From Adiantum capillus-veneris (Eukaryota > Streptophyta > Polypodiopsida > Polypodiales > Pteridaceae), in assembly GCA_014529385.2 (NCBI GenBank), contig CM043968.1, positions 23,900,013-23,964,012 on the forward strand: a stretch of DNA of 64,000 bases, in the 5' to 3' direction. Below are positions 1 through 9,677 of the stretch, piece after piece. The notes under the pieces are model-generated. The model was given only the letters and a program-made list of their open reading frames with translations, was not told where the DNA came from and made no database searches. The position numbers and the translations under genes were made by a program. How positions within the stretch are numbered: position 1 is the first letter of the stretch; every line of letters begins with the position of its first letter.

Positions 1-26
1 TCTCTCTCTCTCTCTCTCTCTCTCTC
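1..26. repeat. (CT)n microsatellite at window edge
   Basis: Uninterrupted TC dinucleotides run from the window start to 26, so the tract probably begins outside. It abuts the LINE relic. Confidence 0.95.
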
Positions 27-694
27 AAAAAGTACCTCTTTGACACATTGGTGACACCGGTGCTTCTTTATGGAGTGGAGGTGTGGGGTGGTAGCATCGA
101 AAAGTCTACTTGTAAAGAGTTTGAGAATGTCCAAAAGCGTTTTCTCACCAACTTTCTCCAAGTCAAGACAAAAACACCCTACATGCTCTTACTTCTTGGG
201 TCCGGATCGCTTCCCATTAAGGTCTTGGGCATGCAAAGGGTTGTGAAGTACATGCTTAAGACACAACGTAGCCCTTTGTATCGACTTCCTAGAATCGCAT
301 ATGAAGCAAGTCAAAAGGTCCAAAAGACATGCAAGAGCAAAATACTAAGTTCTGGGTGGATGCTTGACATCAAGAAATGGTTTGGAAGTGGGATGCATGT
401 CACTCAGTCAAGGATGCGTCGATCGACTCCCAAGTTAATGAGGCCTTCTTACAACACCAATATATCGCGACTTGGGAGAAATTCAAAGGTTCTTGCTTCA
501 GCCATTACACCACACACATTGCCCCAAACTACAAATCTCGCTTCTTCTCCAAACGAGGTAACCGAACCGATCCTTACATCCTTGAGCCCATCTTGTTGAG
601 TGTGATATGCACCATTGCCTCCATTCGTCTTAGCTCCCATTCTCTATGCTGTGAGATAGGATGTTGGGGCACTGGCGAGGATGTGACAGAGTGA
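27..694 (+). pseudogene. 3' relic of a LINE reverse-transcriptase ORF
   Basis: The reading starts in frame near 30 and gives a segment with LLYGVEVWGG, the motif at the end of the RT domain of plant LINE ORF2 proteins. It continues through QRVVKYMLK and SSGWMLDIKKWF. Near 380-395 the reading must shift to a second frame (KWDACHSVKD onward) that ends about 694, so the relic holds at least one frameshift. Only the C-terminal ORF2 part is present; endonuclease and catalytic RT blocks would lie to the left of the window. The match to LINEs rests on recognised motifs. It is a different family or copy from the LINE at 21480-25935, whose orientation is opposite. Confidence 0.75.
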
Positions 695-921
695 GTACCA
701 TACACTACTTGAGTCCTCAGTTTTTGACCACATTAGGTCCTCTTTTCCCCATATATTCAGATCTCCCTAGATACCTTCCTCTCCCAACCATGATGTGGAC
801 TCTCTATCGTGACGCTCATTTCAGCCATTTTTGGGCATCGAGAGTCACTTATGACCTCCACTCACACCACGTGACATGTTCATTTGGTCTCATAGGTCAT
901 ATTTGACCTCCGAGGACGATA

Positions 922-927
<6 letters not shown>
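695..927. other. intergenic, no feature seen
   Basis: Short AT/CT-rich stretch between the LINE relic and the (CT)n tract. No convincing reading frame or repeat partner was found. Confidence 0.5.

Positions 928-1004
<77 letters not shown>
928..1004. repeat. (CT)n microsatellite, about 38 units
   Basis: Perfect CT dinucleotide tract, one of about nine long GA/CT tracts in the window. Confidence 0.97.
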
Positions 1005-1007
<3 letters not shown>

Positions 1008-1240
1008 TTCTTTCTCAGTATGGGCGCTAGCGCCAAAATCAATAGAGAGAGAGTGATTTTTCTTTCTTAATACATTTTTTGAGCTCTTTAGATTATGTTT
1101 TTTTGATATACTTTAGTCTTGGAAAAGAAAGTCTGCATTGGAAAATTTTACAAAGAGAAAGAGGGCTCTAAAGAGCGATAGAATAGATAGATAGAGAAAG
1201 GAATAGGAAGAAGAGATAGAGAGAGGAAAAAGAAAAGAAA

Positions 1241-1243
<3 letters not shown>

Positions 1244-1332
<89 letters not shown>
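1244..1332. repeat. (GA)n microsatellite
   Basis: Perfect GA tract. It forms the left part of a GA-rich block into which the Ty3 element at 1351 inserted; the right part of the same block resumes at 15823. Confidence 0.97.
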
Positions 1333-1336
<4 letters not shown>

Positions 1337-1350
1337 GCAGAAAAGAGGGA

Positions 1351-1727
1351 TGTTGGGGTTTAGCAACACAAGAATCCTTCTCAACACACATGCTCTCAAA
1401 CAGAGAATCAAACTTCACTCCATAATCAGACTCAATAGAATATCATACACACAATTTCAGGCAGAGCAAAGTCAGAGCCAAGAGAAAAGATTAGACACAG
1501 AAATAAATTTCGTTGATAGAGCTTGAGTACATCTCGTGCGTTGTGTATGTTTGTTTCTCACGACTTCTACTATAAAAGAGAGTTACAACTGTCTAACTAA
1601 ATGCTCTTGGCATATACATCCGATTCAACAAAGTCCAACCTAGCAACATTCCAACTAAGTATAATTCCGATCAAAAAAGCATGATCTGACTAAGCACTAT
1701 TTTGGCTAATCAATTACCCTTTCAACA
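1351..1727 (-). repeat. 3' LTR of the Ty3 element
   Basis: 377 bp, TG...CA ended, aligned along its length with 15447-15822. It differs by point changes, a 2-bp indel and one scrambled patch near 1495-1510. Confidence 0.95.
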
Positions 1728-1799
1728 CATGGCACGCCCCGATGGTGGATTTCGTAGAAATCCGACTTGGACTTACATATCCCTTGATCCAAAAGAGAG

Positions 1800-4086
1800 T
1801 GTGACCACAAACAAGTGCAAAAAGTTACATATGCTACTCAGTCTGAAAATACTAAAGCTGCATTTCACTTTTCAATAGCCTCAGAAATAGCACCACCTTT
1901 AGCTGCATCAAAAGGAACCTCCACCTGTTCAAAATTGCCATCAACTGGTATTGCAAAATCTGTTAAGACAATTCCATCTAGCTCCATTCTCGCTCCATTT
2001 CAGGCTCAGCATTCACCTTGTGTTCTGACTCTTGGTTCTCCATTTCCTGCAATGGCTTTTCTGAACATTTAGCTTGCTCTGCAGACTGTTGCTCTTCTTC
2101 AACTACCAGCTTCTCCTTCTGTTTTGCTTTAAGCTCTGGACCTACTTAATCCAATGCTTTCTTTCCTTCTTGAGCTGATCTACTTCTATCATCAAGTCAG
2201 CCTCATGGGTACTGACAAAACCAGTTCTAACCATTTCATATGGACACAATGGTCAACCTATCTTTCATTTCTTTCCATGCCTCTTGCATTGCACTCTTCA
2301 ATTGTTGCCTAAGCACCTGCACATCCCCTTCTGACATTAATACTCCATTAACATCTAACTCCTCTTTATTCATACCTGCTTCTCCATATCCAACAAGGGT
2401 TTAAGCCTCTACTCAAACATTATATTCTGCACTTGCAAATCTGTATTTCTGTTGGCCAATTGCTCCAGCTCATGGTTCACTTTCCCTTCCAAAGTCATTG
2501 TCCATTATTTGAACATCCCTAAAGACATTTTGACCTTTGCTAATTCACTCTTATGTTGCATCAGAACATCCTGCATCTCATCCTTATGTTTTAGCTTCAA
2601 ATTCTCCATCTCCAAGTTCAAATTCTGCACAAATATCAGCCTGCTCTTGCAATAACACCTGTGCTTCCCCTGTTTTTGACGTGGACTAAACCTGATTATC
2701 TAACTCTATCTGTTGCCTGCTCAAAAACTTCTAAACCTCTGCTAACATGTGTATAGCCATCCCTTCATCCTCAATGGCAACCTTATGTTGCACCTTCTTG
2801 AGAGTCCCAGGTTCAAAGTCCAGCTATCTCACTGCTTTGAACACTTCAGAGTCTACCTTTCTCTTCTTTGATAGTGTGAAGGCCTTTCCCAATTTGGTTG
2901 GTGTTTGCAGTTTCTCATTAGAGGTAATGATTGGAACATCCAACTTCTTCATGGATTCAATCATTCCTGAATTCTGCACAGCCTTCAATGCTTCCTCCTC
3001 TAAAAATCTAGCTTGTACCAGAAACCTCCTGCATATCTGCTGGCAATTCCACTTTTTGACTGAAATTCTCACCCTCCTTCAACACTTTTGTTTTGCCCAA
3101 CAAACCTGTACAGACCTGCTCATCTGCACCCTTATCCTCACTGAGGGCTTTGTGAGGAAAACTAAACATAGCTGCTAAGAATGCAGATAACTTGCTGCAA
3201 TTCTGAGCCTTCCTTTTATTTGACATATAAACCTCAGCAAAAATTTTGTCATACAGCCAATTAGCCCAATTTACCTTATCTCCCTGCTCTGCAAAACACA
3301 ATGGACCATAGTTCTCCTTTGACATATAATCAAACTTTATGAGAAAGCATAATCTCTCTAAATACCATTTGAGTTGCTCTCTCCTCACATAATTTACATT
3401 CTTCAACATATAGTACTTCCTACCACCCTCAATAGGACCAAACTCTTTCTTCAACAAAGCTCCAGAGCATTAAGGAATTGTAATGATACCTTTCAATGGC
3501 ATATGAAATACCTGTGATACCAATTCCGGGGTAAAGGATAACGTGCTTGAAATCATACCCTTGGCTTTTCTGAGATTATCCAGCGCTGTGACTTTGCATA
3601 CTAATTATGCCTCAAGACTCTTTCTTCAACAAGCTCTAGAGCAGTAGGACCAAACTCTTTCTTCAACAAAGCTCCAAAGCATTTAGGACTTGTAATGATA
3701 CCTTTCAATGGCATATGAAATACCTATGATACCAACTTTGGGGTAAAGGATAACGTGCTTGAAATCATACCCTTGGTTTTTTTGAGAATATCCAGCTGTG
3801 ACTTTGCATAGTAATTATGCCTCCATTCATCCCATGGCAAAGTTGCAAATGCATGTAGTCCTATGCTTTGTAACCACACCACATTATGCTCTAGTGTCAA
3901 GTCTAGGGATACCTTAAAATCAGTAAAGGGATCCATCAGGGACTGCTGAAGCTTTGTTGTGCTGAGAGGAGTCTCTACAGCAACCTCTTCTTTACTCGAA
4001 GACTCTTCTTCCTGTGGGCTGCTGATGTCGACACTCAACACCTGTCCCTTGCGACGCAATTGTCTTTGTTGTTCATCCTTCTCCAA
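1800..4086 (-). pseudogene. accessory coiled-coil ORF downstream of integrase (Ty3 element)
   Basis: Minus-strand segments read from 4086 to 3724, 3457 to 3008, 3072 to 2824 and, in broken form, 2655 to about 1815. The first begins MEKDEQQRQLRRKG, then an acidic Ser/Glu stretch, then WLQSIGLHAFATLPWDEWRH. The 3457-3008 part has many aromatic and charged residues (WANWLYDKIF). The distal part is rich in Glu, Lys and Leu with heptad-like spacing (NLEMENLKLKHKDEMQ), as in a coiled coil. The region lies between integrase and the 3' LTR, where some plant retroelements carry an extra ORF. I do not recognise the family. Stops, a roughly 212-bp tandem duplication and frameshifts make it inactive here. 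Orientation matches gag-pol, so it probably belonged to the element. Confidence 0.6.
3432..3822. repeat. tandem duplication, period about 212 bp
   Basis: The segment starting AACTCTTTCTTCAACAAAG at 3441 recurs at 3653, and both are followed by GATACCTTTCAATGGCATAT and GGATAACGTGCTTGAAATC. The two copies have diverged by several substitutions. The duplication lies inside the accessory ORF and breaks it. Confidence 0.85.
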
Positions 4087-4153
4087 CTCGGGCTACATGG
4101 CACTGGTCGACTTCCCTCTCACCATGGCTGAAGGTAAGTGTAGGGTGGGTGTG

Positions 4154-4403
4154 TGTGCGCTCCTTGCCGCACTGTCGAAGCAAGGGACTTGCCAATACAC
4201 CGTGTGCGAGCCACAAACGGCTCCAAGCACACAACAAGCCTAAACTAGCAAGCTCAAGAAAACAAAGGGTGTGTCACTCACCGCTCTACGCTCGCCTTCG
4301 TGGTGGATTCCTCGCCGCGATGAAGAAGAAGCTGCAGTCGTGCCGCGCTCAACCGCTTCGCCGCCGTCGTGCCTTCGTAATGCTCGATCGCACACACACT
4401 CTC

Positions 4404-4434
<31 letters not shown>

Positions 4435-4727
4435 AGGAGGTGAAGAAGAAGAAGATGGAGATGGAGCAAGAGCACTCTTCAATTGCACAAATGAGAGAAT
4501 GAGTAAAAATTAGGTTTAGTTGGCTTTTATAGGAGCTCACCCCATTCACACTTGGGCGCCCATGCTTAACCAACTAATCCCTTGAATGTCCAAGTTAAAG
4601 TGCGCCTCTCATCGGCGATCACTCTACCTTTCCCTATTGGTCCGACAAGCTCGGTACCTGACTCTATCGAATACATAATACGCATCCATCGTAGGTGATG
4701 GGTGTCCGTGTGCCATGAGGGTTAACA
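4154..4727 (-). repeat. 3' LTR of the nested element
   Basis: 574 bp with TG...CA ends. It contains a CT/CA microsatellite near 4392-4434 and a minus-strand TATAAAAG at 4524-4531. It is nearly identical to 8830-9403. Confidence 0.97.
4524..4531 (-). promoter_or_regulatory. TATA box in the 3' LTR
   Basis: Minus-strand TATAAAAG in GAGCTCCTATAAAAGCC. It could start transcription leftward into the flanking Ty3 accessory ORF. Sequence motif only. Confidence 0.45.
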
Positions 4728-4740
4728 TGCCCCCCTTCCT
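4728..4740 (-). other. polypurine tract of the nested element
   Basis: The minus strand reads AGGAAGGGGGGCA immediately before the 3' LTR, the position and composition expected of a plus-strand priming tract. Confidence 0.85.
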
Positions 4741-6336
4741 GATGTAGATTCCGTCCTTGGAAGCTATTGAGTTGAAATTGGATCGTCGAGGTGGAAGAGC
4801 ATTTGAGATGAATGTCCTTAGCCTTCTTCAGTCACTGCAAAATCAAACAACATTGGCACAGTAATTGCATTCTCTTAAAAAGCATATGCAGTTTTAGGTA
4901 GACACATTGATTGGTCAAAGAATTTCAAACAATTTGTTAGCAATGAACATTAAATTGCAATGTAATCAAATGCATAAACAGATGTAAAGGCAAAAAATTA
5001 AACAAGTCTGGGGTCACTAATTTGACGGTCGAAAAGCACTAGAGATCGAATATTAATACCATGGGTAAGCTTCTTAACTTTCTGTGGTCAATTAAGTTGT
5101 TTAATCGCGAGAGCCAAGTATTCATGTTCGAGGGCTGACTAGAGGCTATATCTAGAAAACCTTGTAGTTAAGCTACCATAAAAGGAATTTCTCATGAAAT
5201 CATCGCCTGACTGATTACTTTTTCTTCGACCCCCCAAAGTCTTTTCACACTGATTCAATTTTGAAGTGGGTGCTTATTTTGTATGCCTTGGGTTTTTTGC
5301 TTTTCAAGGAAAAGCGCCCACACTGGGAACCTCTAGGGCTCTAGTACCATAGGCAATACATGTGAGTGAAGTACCAAATCAAGCCAAGATTTCTCTTCCA
5401 GCTTAAAATTTTACATTGTGGCACTTTGATTTTTTGTTTGTTCATTTTCAGCATTTAATTTTGTAACTTTGGGGGGTCATATAACACTGTTACCCTCCCC
5501 AGGCTCATCACATTAGTAAACTCCCTTTATAACACTTAAGCTAAAGGTCACTAGGGTTAAGCCCACTAGAAAGCCCTAGTACATTTCATACAATGCTGCC
5601 TAAATCGGATTAAGAACCTAAGTAACCATTGCTTATTAGGAAGTGATTCCCCATGGTATTAAGAGAAGATCTCTAACACCTAGCTTGGTCAGACTAGCTT
5701 AGTCGGACTGCTTGATTTTTACACCTAAACAAGTGATTATGACAAAACATTGCATTGAATTAAATGTTGGATACTAAGCCAATGCGCTGAATATTATGCT
5801 ACCAATCACAATCAAAGCAGACAAACATGGATGCAAAAAAGATAAGGGCAATGCCAATGGACAAGAAACACCTGTTTGTGTTGATGGTCGCGCTTGATTT
5901 GAAGGTTCCATGAAGGTCCAAATCCTATCAATAGCAACACACTCCTGTACACACTAAGAAACAAAAGGAATACCTCCAGGAGGCACATTAGTGGGAAAAG
6001 AGATCTTTGCTAATCACTCAACTCTAAAACAGAAACACTCCTATCGTACTAATCTTACCTACTCTCCATCACTCAAGTGATGAGGATCAAAGGTGTTTTA
6101 TGGCATAGGTTTCTGTTTCACTGTACCAGATGTGACATGTGTAGGTCTGAGTCAATGTTTTGACTTTTAATGTGCATACTCGTTTGCTAATTGCTCTTGC
6201 TCTTTTTTTTTTTTTTGAGTATAAAGCTTTATATGTACATTCCCTAAGATTGGAATTGAGAGGTCAAGGAAAAAGGTTGAGAGGGAAACAAATGAATGAT
6301 GACTGTCAGCAAACACTCCCCCCTTCCTTGGGTAGA
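4741..6336 (-). other. non-coding 3' region of the nested element
   Basis: No reading frame of note on either strand. It contains a T14 run at about 6205-6218 and a stretch (from about 5322) shared with the diverged copy that starts at 57319. Its conservation between copies shows it belongs to the element. Function unknown. Confidence 0.7.
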
Positions 6337-7860
6337 TCATACTGTTTGAAATGAGCTTGTCACCCTTTGAAACCAATTGTTCCAGTTGGTAATAGGTGAG
6401 GATTTTTGCCAGTAGTTTTCTATTACCCTAGGTGCCTTGTCAAGCTGCAAGGGTGGTAAGGTACTCTCCCAGGATCGAACTTGAAGTGGTTCATTAGGTG
6501 ATTCTTGAACACTGGGAGGTGTGGATTCTTTTGTAGCTTCATGGAGGTCCACTACTATAGATGGAGGCGGTGTAGAAGCTTTTACCTCTATGGATGTATT
6601 ACATGATGAGCTAGAATCTCTATGGGACTCCCCCCTTCCTGAGCTAGGTGGAACAAATCGTTCTTTCTTTGGTACCCAAACTAACTCGGGAGCGGGTGTG
6701 TAGCATTTTGTGATTTTTTTCTTTCCACGATCATTGATTCGTTTTGGAGCTACGGCATTGGGCTCACTTGGGTCAGGTGATAGGTAAGAGCACAATCTAC
6801 GTTTTGGCACCCAGATTTGATCATTTCCTTCATAGTATCCTTGGGCTTCCAATAGTCGTTTAGGGATCCATCGCAACATTTTCTTACTTTTCTTGGAGTG
6901 AGTGGTACGGTTCTTACTAGGTTTCCGTTTTTTTGCATCAACCATGCTCACTACAGAGGTTTTAGGGACCCACTTGTATGTTTTCTTCGTTACCTTAGGA
7001 TGGTTCTTGTGTGTCTCAAGCTTTCTTTCAACTACATTAGTTGAAGCTCTAGAGAGTTGGGCTATGGGGACGTATGGTTCAACCTCCTGGACATGCAACG
7101 TCTTGGGTTTTATTTCCTTGGGCAATATCTCAGGGACTATGGCTTGAGTGGTAGGGCTAAGAGTTGGTTTTTGCGTTGTAACACCCCCAGTCCCCCAATC
7201 AATAGTGCATTTGGTGGCTATCATCCACGTGCGGCCTAGGTTTATATTACCCTCCATAGTTCCAGTAGGCATGACCCAAAAGTCTTGAGCTACCACCCCA
7301 TTGTCATAACTGACAGAAGTGTGCCAGATTCCAAAAACCGTAGTTTTTTTCTTGTTGACACCCTTGACTTGGATAATACTCTCAGATAGAGGTGGCTTCC
7401 CTAACTGACACCACACCCCATAGGATAGCAGATTGTATTTAGCACCCGTGTCCAATAAGGCGTTATATAGCACTTTTCCATAGGCACTATTTAACTCAAT
7501 GGGGTATCGTAGAGGTGTGTCAGAGTCCAACCCATCCTCTTCGTGTGCTTCATTTGCATCAGGTTCCGAGCGAGTAGCTCTACCTAATGTTTCCATGAAA
7601 CGGCTAAACATACTAGTACTAAGCTGTGGAGCTTCGGGAGGTGCATGGCCTTCTCTCTCAGTGTTTTGGGTAGGGTATGCTTCCATGATTTCTGAGTCAG
7701 AGGAGGAATCACTAGCGGCTATTTTAGGGTCTTGGGTGGTGCTACCTTGTGTCCCCGCTGAGGGTCTAGAGCTTATCGTGGATGGGTAATGGGTGTCCGT
7801 ATGAACAGAGGCACCCTCAATATGCTCGTGTTCTAACACTCGCCCAGAGCGTAAGTGCAT
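6337..7860 (-). CDS. retropepsin-like protein with four W[V/I]PK motifs (507 aa)
   Basis: Uninterrupted ORF starting at ATG 7860 (MHLRSGRVLEHEHIEG). Residues 1-125 are acidic and Ser/Thr-rich. Residues 131-146 read LYNALLDTGAKYNLLS, an aspartic-protease active-site loop (DTGA at 137-140), and the domain continues to about residue 225 (NLGRTWMIATKCTIDWG). The rest is basic and low in predicted structure, with W[V/I]PK at 297-300, 331-334, 350-353 and 395-398. Retropepsins work as dimers cleaving Gag-Pol; whether this one is active is not shown. No zinc knuckle, RT or integrase follows. A diverged copy at 59960-59117 keeps the DTxAKYN loop as DTCA and at least two of the WVPK motifs. I do not know a named family with this architecture. 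Confidence 0.8.
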   Translation of the reverse strand: MHLRSGRVLEHEHIEGASVHTDTHYPSTISSRPSAGTQGSTTQDPKIAASDSSSDSEIMEAYPTQNTEREGHAPPEAPQLSTSMFSRFMETLGRATRSEPDANEAHEEDGLDSDTPLRYPIELNSAYGKVLYNALLDTGAKYNLLSYGVWCQLGKPPLSESIIQVKGVNKKKTTVFGIWHTSVSYDNGVVAQDFWVMPTGTMEGNINLGRTWMIATKCTIDWGTGGVTTQKPTLSPTTQAIVPEILPKEIKPKTLHVQEVEPYVPIAQLSRASTNVVERKLETHKNHPKVTKKTYKWVPKTSVVSMVDAKKRKPSKNRTTHSKKSKKMLRWIPKRLLEAQGYYEGNDQIWVPKRRLCSYLSPDPSEPNAVAPKRINDRGKKKITKCYTPAPELVWVPKKERFVPPSSGRGESHRDSSSSCNTSIEVKASTPPPSIVVDLHEATKESTPPSVQESPNEPLQVRSWESTLPPLQLDKAPRVIENYWQKSSPITNWNNWFQRVTSSFQTV

Positions 7861-8417
7861 GTGCTTTTGATACCCTAAGGTGTCAAAAAGCTGCTCTAGG
7901 AGGCCTTGTGACTAGTTTTTAGCGTGTTTTTTGTTTGTTTTTTTGCTAGATTTTTTAGAGCGTGTCGTGGAATGGGCCGTGTGATAGCTCAAAACGAGCG
8001 TATCGGTCAGAGGGTCGTGCCGTGCTTTACAGCCCTCCGTTTGGTCACTCTATGCCCTCGGAATCCCTAAAACTGTCAATTTCCAGTAGGGAACTAGGCC
8101 CAAACTAGAAAGTCTAAGGGTGCAAGTGGGAAGAGAAAGGAGGAGAGTGGAGGACTTGTCCCACATGCTCTCATTCTCTCTTGAGGGAGTAGGGTATATA
8201 TATAAGAGTGAGTCTAGTATATATCATAAGACTGAGGACTGAGGCCTGGGCCTGGAAAAACGATCCCGATCTACCTTTTGTACAAACCAACCCGTACGTT
8301 TTAAGAGTCACGTTTCGAAAAATATCGCCACCCACTCGCTCGCGTTTTTAATTTCCGATTTTTTTTTTCTCAAAAAACTTTTTTTTTTCCAATTTTTTAT
8401 TTATTTTTTTTTGTTGA
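7861..8417 (-). other. leader of the nested element, part
   Basis: Non-coding sequence between the ORF start and the minisatellite. T-rich runs at 7917-7965 and a TATATATATAAG stretch near 8194-8205 are visible. No reading frame is supported. Confidence 0.5.
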
Positions 8418-8716
8418 TGCAGAAAAACGCAGAAATTGAAAAAAATGCAGAAATTGCAGAAAATGCAGAAAAAACGCAGAAATTGCAAAAAATGCAGAAA
8501 AAACGCAGAAACTGCAGCAAATTGACAGAAAAAACGCAGAAATTGCAGAAAATGCAGAAAAAACACAGAAATTGCAGAAAATTGACAGAAATGCGGAAAA
8601 TTACAGAAATTGAGCACGCCGAACTTGAAAACGCAGAAATTGCAGAAATTGAAAAAACGCAGACAATAGCAGAAATTGAAACTTGACAGCAATTGCAGAA
8701 AACGCAAAAAACAGAA
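8418..8716. repeat. minisatellite of GCAGAAATTGCAGAAAA type
   Basis: About 300 bp of degenerate tandem units built from GCAGAAATT, GCAGAAAAT and GCAGAAAAAAC, with a higher-order period near 29 bp. The repeat keeps both strands largely open for about 90-125 codons (Lys/Gln/Asn-rich on plus, Phe/Cys/Ser-rich on minus). These frames are treated as composition artefacts. It lies in the 5' leader of the nested element. Confidence 0.9.
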
Positions 8717-8807
8717 ACCTTCCACACACTCCTTCCCTGCCTTTCCTATGATACAAATTGCACCACAAGGAAGCGTAAAGTGCTAACCGAGCTTAGTGTA
8801 GGGCATA

Positions 8808-8825
8808 TCCCCGGCAGCGGCGCCA
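8808..8825 (-). other. primer-binding site, tRNA-Asp type
   Basis: The minus strand next to the 5' LTR reads TGGCGCCGCTGCCGGGGA. This is one base off the tRNA-Asp primer site I know from plant Tat/Athila elements (TGGCGCCGTTGCCGGGGA). It lies 4 bases from the LTR end. Confidence 0.9.
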
Positions 8826-8829
8826 AAAA

Positions 8830-9403
8830 TGTGCGCTCCTTGCCGCACTATCGAAGCAAGGGACTTGCCAATACACCGTGTGCGAGCCACAAACGGCTCC
8901 AAGCACACAACAAGCCTAAACTAGCAAGCTCAAGAAAACAAAGGGTGTGTCACTCACCGCTCTACGCTCGCCTTCGTGGTGGATTCCTCGCCGCGATGAA
9001 GAAGAAGCTGCAGTCGTGCCGCGCTCAACCGCTTCGCCGCCGTCGTGCCTTCGTAATGCTCGATCGCACACACACTCTCCCTCTCTCTCTCTCTCACACA
9101 CACACACACAAGGAGGTGAAGAAGAAGAAGATGGAGATGGAGCAAGAGCACTCTTCAATTGCACAAATGAGAGAATGAGTAAAAATTAGGTTTAGTTGGC
9201 TTTTATAGGAGCTCACCCCATTCACACTTGGGCGCCCATGCTTAACCAACTAATCCCTTGAATGTCCAAGTTAAAGTGCGCCTCTCATCGGCGATCACTC
9301 TACCTTTCCCTATTGGTCCGACAAGCCCGGTACCTGACTCTATCGAATACATAATACGCGTCCATCGTAGGTGATGGGTGTCCGTGTGCCATGAGGGTTA
9401 ACA
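8830..9403 (-). repeat. 5' LTR of the nested element
   Basis: 574 bp, matching 4154-4727 apart from about four substitutions. A minus-strand TATAAAAG lies at 9200-9207, placing the likely transcription start near 9170. Confidence 0.97.
9200..9207 (-). promoter_or_regulatory. TATA box in the 5' LTR
   Basis: TATAAAAG on the minus strand in the context CTCCTATAAAAGCC. It would drive the element's own transcript leftward through the primer site and the 507-aa ORF. Confidence 0.5.
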
Positions 9404-9677
9404 GTGTGTACTTGAAGAAGTCGGGTGACAACATAAGGTAATGTAGAATGCGACAGAGGTGATGGCTTACACCTTCGAATAGTGAACCTTGCTTTACACT
9501 CACCACTAATAGTACCCATTGCATGATGATTTCACCTAATGGGGAATCAACCCGCATTTTAAAGTTTATTTTCAAATCTCCCTTGGTGAAAAATCCAACC
9601 CAATAAAATCTGATTAGCAAAATTTTGATTTCAGGTAATCCAAAAATCCGACTTGACCACTCTGAACTCTGGTTCCT
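9404..9677 (-). other. Ty3 element interior between integrase and nested insertion
   Basis: Continuation of the host Ty3 element. The minus-strand frames are broken and no domain is recognised. Confidence 0.5.

Larger units (their letters stand above)
4154..9403 (-). mobile_element. nested non-autonomous LTR element with a protease-only ORF
   Basis: Two 574-bp LTRs (4154-4727 and 8830-9403) begin TGTGCGCTCC and end GGGTTAACA, with target duplication GTGTG at 4149-4153 and 9404-9408. They differ at about four positions, so the insertion is recent and younger than its Ty3 host. The primer site at 8808-8825 and purine tract at 4728-4740 fix the minus orientation. The interior has one long ORF (7860-6337), a leader with a minisatellite, and 1.6 kb without coding sequence. 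No gag capsid, RT, RNase H or integrase is seen, so movement would need proteins from another element. The primer type suggests an affinity with Tat/Athila-like Ty3 elements, but that is an inference. Confidence 0.93.

Noticed and set aside
4149..4513. Plus-strand ORFs of 80-117 residues in both 574-bp LTRs
   Set aside because: Same sequence in both LTRs, antisense to the element, with CT/CA repeat content; no sign of coding.
7057..7789. Plus-strand ORFs opposite the 507-aa protein
   Set aside because: Antisense shadows of the longer, domain-bearing minus-strand ORF.
8418..8716. CRISPR-like spaced repeats
   Set aside because: Units are contiguous and degenerate with no unique spacers, and the host is a plant.
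8411..8725. Lys/Gln-rich plus frame and Phe/Cys-rich minus frame across the minisatellite
   Set aside because: Repeat-driven open frames on both strands; position is the element's leader.
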